The notes under the pieces: model-generated | Database searches by the model: none | Told to the model about the DNA's origin: nothing | The model's input: the letters and a program-made list of their open reading frames with translations, nothing else | Shown: in pieces, positions 60,020-64,000 of the stretch | How the letters are laid out: the number at the start of each line of letters is the position of its first letter | Numbering within the stretch: the first letter of the stretch is position 1 | DNA from: Streptomyces sp. NBC_00440 | Lineage (GTDB): Bacteria; Actinomycetota; Actinomycetes; Streptomycetales; Streptomycetaceae | Reading direction: 5' to 3' | Length of the DNA: 64,000 bases | Assembly: GCF_036014215.1 (NCBI RefSeq) | Contig: NZ_CP107921.1 | Span: forward strand, 7,623,501 to 7,687,500 | Position numbers and translations under genes: made by a program

Positions 60020-61204
60020 ATGCCCAACCCGGTACTCGACGCCATCGTCGAACGCGCGGAGGAGATCAGCACGCTGTCCCCTGTGAACGAGTCGCTCGGC
60101 CGGCTGGACGACCAGGCGGCCAAGGTGCTGCGGGACACCGGTGCCATCCGTATGCTCCAGCCGAAGACACACGGCGGACTGGAGCTGCACCCACGGGAGT
60201 TCGCCGAAACGGTCATGAAGATCGCCGCGTGCGACGGGTCGACCGGCTGGGTCGCCGGCGTCGTCGGGGTCCACCCCTGGGAGATGGCCATGGCCGACCC
60301 GCGGGTCCAGGACGAGATCTGGGGTGAGGACCCCGACACATGGATCGCTTCCCCCTACGCACCGATGGGGCTGCTGCGGCCCGTCGACGGCGGCTATGTC
60401 TTCAACGGCCGCTGGCAGTTCTCCTCCGGCACCGACCACTGCGACTGGATCTTCCTCGGTGCCTTCCTCGCCGACCACAGTGGCGAGCGGCTGACCCCGC
60501 CGCAGTCGATGCATGTGATCCTGCCGCGCGCGGACTACGAGATCGTCGACGACTCCTGGGACGTGGTCGGCCTGCGCGGGACGGGCAGCAAGGACATCGT
60601 CGTACGGGACGCCTTCGTCCCCGCCCACCGGGTCGTCGACTACGCGAAGGTCGTCGACGGCAGTCTCGCCAAGGAGACCGGGCTGACCAATCCGATGTAC
60701 CACCTGCCGTTCTCAGCCGCCTTCCCGCTCGGCATCACCGCCTCCGTCATCGGTATCTGCGAGGGCGCGCTCGCCCACCACCTGGCCTATCAGCGCGACC
60801 GTGTCCAGATCACCGGCACCGCCGTCAGGGACGACCCGTATGTGCTGTATGCCGTGAGCGAGGCCGCCGCGGAGATCGCCGCCTCGCGCGCGGCACTGCT
60901 GGACAACATCAGCCGGCTCCACGACATGGTCGAGGCGGGCGAGCGCATCACCTTCGACCGGCGGGCCGTGGGCCGGCGCACGCAGACCCGCGCCGCCTGG
61001 CGGGCCGTGCGCGCGGTCGACGAGATCGTGGCGCGTTCCGGCGGCAACGCCATGCGGATGGACAACCCGATCCAGCGGTTCTGGCGCGACGCCCACACCG
61101 GGCTCGCCCATGCCATCCATGTGACCGGGGCGGTTTTCCATGTCGCGGCGCTGGCGCAGATCGGCGTCGAGCCCCCGCAGGGGCCGATGCGCTCGATGAT
61201 CTGA
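60020..61204 (+). CDS. HsaA-like flavin-dependent oxygenase (acyl-CoA-dehydrogenase fold)
   Basis: A 394-residue protein with the acyl-CoA dehydrogenase fold: VLRDTGAIRMLQPKTHGGLELHPREFAETVMKIAACDGSTGWVAGVVGVHPW, GRWQFSSGTDHCDWIFLGAF, DSWDVVGLRGTGSKDIVVRDAFVPAHR and the C-terminal SGGNAMRMDNPIQRFWRDAHTGLAHAIHV. These match the class D monooxygenase group including HsaA, which hydroxylates a phenolic ring using flavin reduced by HsaB. The flavin reductase is encoded about 6 kb away in the same island. It would create the catechol cleaved by the next gene product. Confidence 0.9.
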   Translation: MPNPVLDAIVERAEEISTLSPVNESLGRLDDQAAKVLRDTGAIRMLQPKTHGGLELHPREFAETVMKIAACDGSTGWVAGVVGVHPWEMAMADPRVQDEIWGEDPDTWIASPYAPMGLLRPVDGGYVFNGRWQFSSGTDHCDWIFLGAFLADHSGERLTPPQSMHVILPRADYEIVDDSWDVVGLRGTGSKDIVVRDAFVPAHRVVDYAKVVDGSLAKETGLTNPMYHLPFSAAFPLGITASVIGICEGALAHHLAYQRDRVQITGTAVRDDPYVLYAVSEAAAEIAASRAALLDNISRLHDMVEAGERITFDRRAVGRRTQTRAAWRAVRAVDEIVARSGGNAMRMDNPIQRFWRDAHTGLAHAIHVTGAVFHVAALAQIGVEPPQGPMRSMI

Positions 61205-61246
61205 AACGAGACGGACGTGATGGACGTGACGGACGAGAGGGAGAAG

Positions 61247-62191
61247 ATGACGCAGATTCGAGGGCTGGGCTATCTCCGGGTACGGAGCCGGGACGTCACC
61301 CGCTGGCGCGAACTCACCGTGGACGCCCTCGGTTTCGCCGAGGGATCGGGCCCCGACCCGGAGGGCCTCTATCTCCGGATGGACGAGCGCCGGGCGCGGC
61401 TGGCCGTCCTGCCCGGTGAGAGCGACCGGGCCGAGGCCGTCGGCTGGGAGGTGCGCGACCAGTTCGCGCTGGCCGAGGTCGCCCGCACCGTCGAGGCCTC
61501 CGGCGCGGCGGTCAGGACGCTGACTCAGGAGGAGGCGGACGAACGCGGAGTGGAACAGGCCATCGCCTTCGACGACCCCGCCGGAGTCCCCGTAGAGGTC
61601 TTCTTCGGTCCCGTCCTGGACCACAGCCCCGTACTCACCGGGCTCGGGCAGCGCTTCGTCACCGGCGGCCAGGGCATGGGACACGTCGTTCTGCCCACCA
61701 CGCGCATGGACGAGAGCGTGTCCTTCTACACCGAGGTGCTCGGCTTCCTGCCGCGTGGTGCGGTGCGGATGAGCAGCCAGGCCCCGGAGGCTCCGCCGCG
61801 GCGCGTGCGTTTTCTGGGAGTCAACGAGCGCCACCACAGCCTGGCCCTCTGCCCTGCGCCGCACGGCGAGGCACCCGGTCTGGTCCACCTCATGGTCGAG
61901 GTGGACACCCTGGACTCGGTGGGACGCGCCCTCGACAACGTCGGACGGCTCGGCTTCCCGCTCTCCTCCACCCTGGGCCGCCACACCAACGACAAGATGA
62001 TCTCCTTCTACGTCCGCGCTCCCGGCGGCTGGGACGTCGAGTACGGCACCGACGGGATGCTCGTCGACGAGCGTGACTACACCGCCGAGGAGATCACAGC
62101 CGACAGCTACTGGGGCCACGACTGGTCGGGCTCGGAACCGCTCGCGGCGTTCTCGACGCCGGCCGGCAACAGGGGGGAAGCCCGTCCATGA
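61247..62191 (+). CDS. Extradiol ring-cleavage dioxygenase (HsaC/BphC type)
   Basis: A 314-residue type I extradiol dioxygenase with two VOC modules. The iron ligands are H146 (GQGMGHVVLP), H214 (GLVHLMVEV) and E265 (GWDVEYGT), close to BphC numbering; other active-site residues are seen in NERHHSLAL and DKMISFYVRAPGG. Start placed at 61247 with AGGGAG upstream; ATG at 61220 is possible. It cleaves a catechol next to a hydroxyl. It overlaps the following SDR gene by four bases. Confidence 0.92.
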   Translation: MTQIRGLGYLRVRSRDVTRWRELTVDALGFAEGSGPDPEGLYLRMDERRARLAVLPGESDRAEAVGWEVRDQFALAEVARTVEASGAAVRTLTQEEADERGVEQAIAFDDPAGVPVEVFFGPVLDHSPVLTGLGQRFVTGGQGMGHVVLPTTRMDESVSFYTEVLGFLPRGAVRMSSQAPEAPPRRVRFLGVNERHHSLALCPAPHGEAPGLVHLMVEVDTLDSVGRALDNVGRLGFPLSSTLGRHTNDKMISFYVRAPGGWDVEYGTDGMLVDERDYTAEEITADSYWGHDWSGSEPLAAFSTPAGNRGEARP

Positions 62192-62964
62192 CACGCCGTA
62201 CAGCCGTCAGCGGTGCCGCATCGGGCATCGGCAAGGCCCTGGTCCGACTGCTGCGGGCGCAGGGGGACGACGTCGTCGGAATCGACCTGAAGGACGCGGA
62301 GGTCTGCGCGGATCTCGGTACTCGTCAGGGGCGGCAGGACGCCGTGCGCGCCGTTCTCGAACGTACCGGAGGGACCCTGGACGCTGTGATCGCCTGTGCC
62401 GGCATCTCGGCCCGGGTCCCGGCCGCGGTCGCGGTCAACTTCTTCGGTGTCACCGAACTGCTCCAGGGGCTCAGGCCCGCACTGGCACGGGCCGATGCGC
62501 CCCGTGCGGCGTTCGTCGGTTCCATCGTCGGGACCAGATCCGGGGCGCCCGATGTCGTCGATGCCTGCCTCGCCGGGGACGAGACGGCGGCGCTCAGGGC
62601 GGCCGCAGCCGTCGCGGCCGCGGGCGAGGGCGGCACGCTGTACCCCGCGTCGAAGGCAGCCCTCGCCCGCTGGCTGCGCCGTACCAGCGTCACCGACGAG
62701 TGGGCCGCCGCCGGAATCCCACTGAACGCCGTCGGCCCCGGTGTGGTGCTGACCCCCATGCATGCCGCCCACGCGGTGACGGAAGAGCAGCGCAGGATCG
62801 TCGACCGGGCGGTGCCGATGCCGCTGGGCGGCCACGCGGGACCCGAGGTGATCGCGCGGGCGCTGCGGTGGCTGACCAGCGTGGAGAACACCCATGTGAC
62901 CGGCCAGGTGCTGTACGTCGACGGGGGTGCCGAGGCGGTGCTCCGCGGCCCGGACAAGATCTGA
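62188..62964 (+). CDS. Short-chain dehydrogenase/reductase
   Basis: A 258-residue SDR. SGAASGIGKAL (8-18) is the cofactor motif; D-L-K in VVGIDLKDAEV hints at NAD; IACAGISAR replaces NNAG; the Ser lies in VGSIVG and the Tyr-x3-Lys in LYPASKAALARWL. Compared with typical SDRs, the sequence between the N-terminal motif and NAG is shorter. It is coupled to the dioxygenase by ATGA. A hydroxysteroid or cyclic-alcohol dehydrogenase role would fit the island. Confidence 0.88.
   Translation: MTRRTAVSGAASGIGKALVRLLRAQGDDVVGIDLKDAEVCADLGTRQGRQDAVRAVLERTGGTLDAVIACAGISARVPAAVAVNFFGVTELLQGLRPALARADAPRAAFVGSIVGTRSGAPDVVDACLAGDETAALRAAAAVAAAGEGGTLYPASKAALARWLRRTSVTDEWAAAGIPLNAVGPGVVLTPMHAAHAVTEEQRRIVDRAVPMPLGGHAGPEVIARALRWLTSVENTHVTGQVLYVDGGAEAVLRGPDKI

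Positions 62965-64000
<1,036 letters not shown>

Overview
The window is about 71-72 % G+C, densely coded, rich in GTG starts, GGAGG-type ribosome sites and GC-rich hairpin terminators, with the third-position G/C bias of Streptomyces or a close relative. Supporting markers are a DyP-peroxidase/encapsulin pair, a GPP34-family protein, a 25-codon bL37-like ribosomal protein gene, an F420/LLM-type oxidoreductase and many secreted small proteins. I saw no rRNA, tRNA, insertion sequence or CRISPR array.

Layout. 1-8.1 kb: end of a carbohydrate ABC importer operon (binding protein, two permeases) with a 2-hydroxyacid dehydrogenase, facing an aconitase-family enzyme and a PucR-like regulator. 8.5-17.2 kb: small secreted proteins, a SUMF1-fold protein, a Doc-like/ribbon-helix-helix toxin-antitoxin pair, AraC, ArsR and MarR regulators, an MFS exporter and a PhzF-like protein. 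17.4-19.8 kb: bL37 and the encapsulin nanocompartment with its DyP cargo. 19.9-22.2 kb: a Tat-exported GH63-like glycosidase. 22.4-29.6 kb: an Lrp regulator and an operon of amidase, small membrane protein, sodium/solute symporter, malonyl-CoA synthetase (MatB) and a fused acyl-CoA carboxyltransferase, which reads as malonate (or malonamate/ureidomalonate) uptake and activation. 29.8-33.5 kb: aldo/keto reductase, MarR regulator and a UbiX/UbiD decarboxylase pair. 34.3-34.5 kb: an orphan leader-peptide/terminator element with a Cys-Cys peptide. 35.2-43.5 kb: a ROK-regulated amino-sugar operon (lipoprotein, two permeases, GH20 hexosaminidase) followed by a ricin-B-type secreted protein. 43.6-46.4 kb: MFS exporter, XRE regulator and VOC protein.

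46.5-64 kb (runs off the right edge) is a catabolic island: SDR, amidase, MFS transporter, NTF2-like protein, LLM oxidoreductase, IclR regulator, flavin reductase, C-C hydrolase, 3-ketosteroid-dehydrogenase-like flavoprotein, KshB-like reductase, acylating acetaldehyde dehydrogenase, 4-hydroxy-2-oxovalerate aldolase, HsaA-like oxygenase, extradiol dioxygenase, SDR and thiolase. Together these form most of a meta-cleavage route of the steroid ring A/B (Hsa) kind. The Rieske oxygenase KshA and the dienoate hydratase are not inside the window.

The most interesting result is regulatory. A 15-bp GC-rich near-palindrome (TCCCG-NTSAKY-GGGA type) occurs six times and an AT-rich AGAATGAATTCT-type palindrome three times. 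All lie in intergenic gaps of this island and mostly at divergent promoters. They look like a private regulon, with one motif probably read by the island's IclR protein and the other resembling the TetR/KstR operator layout.
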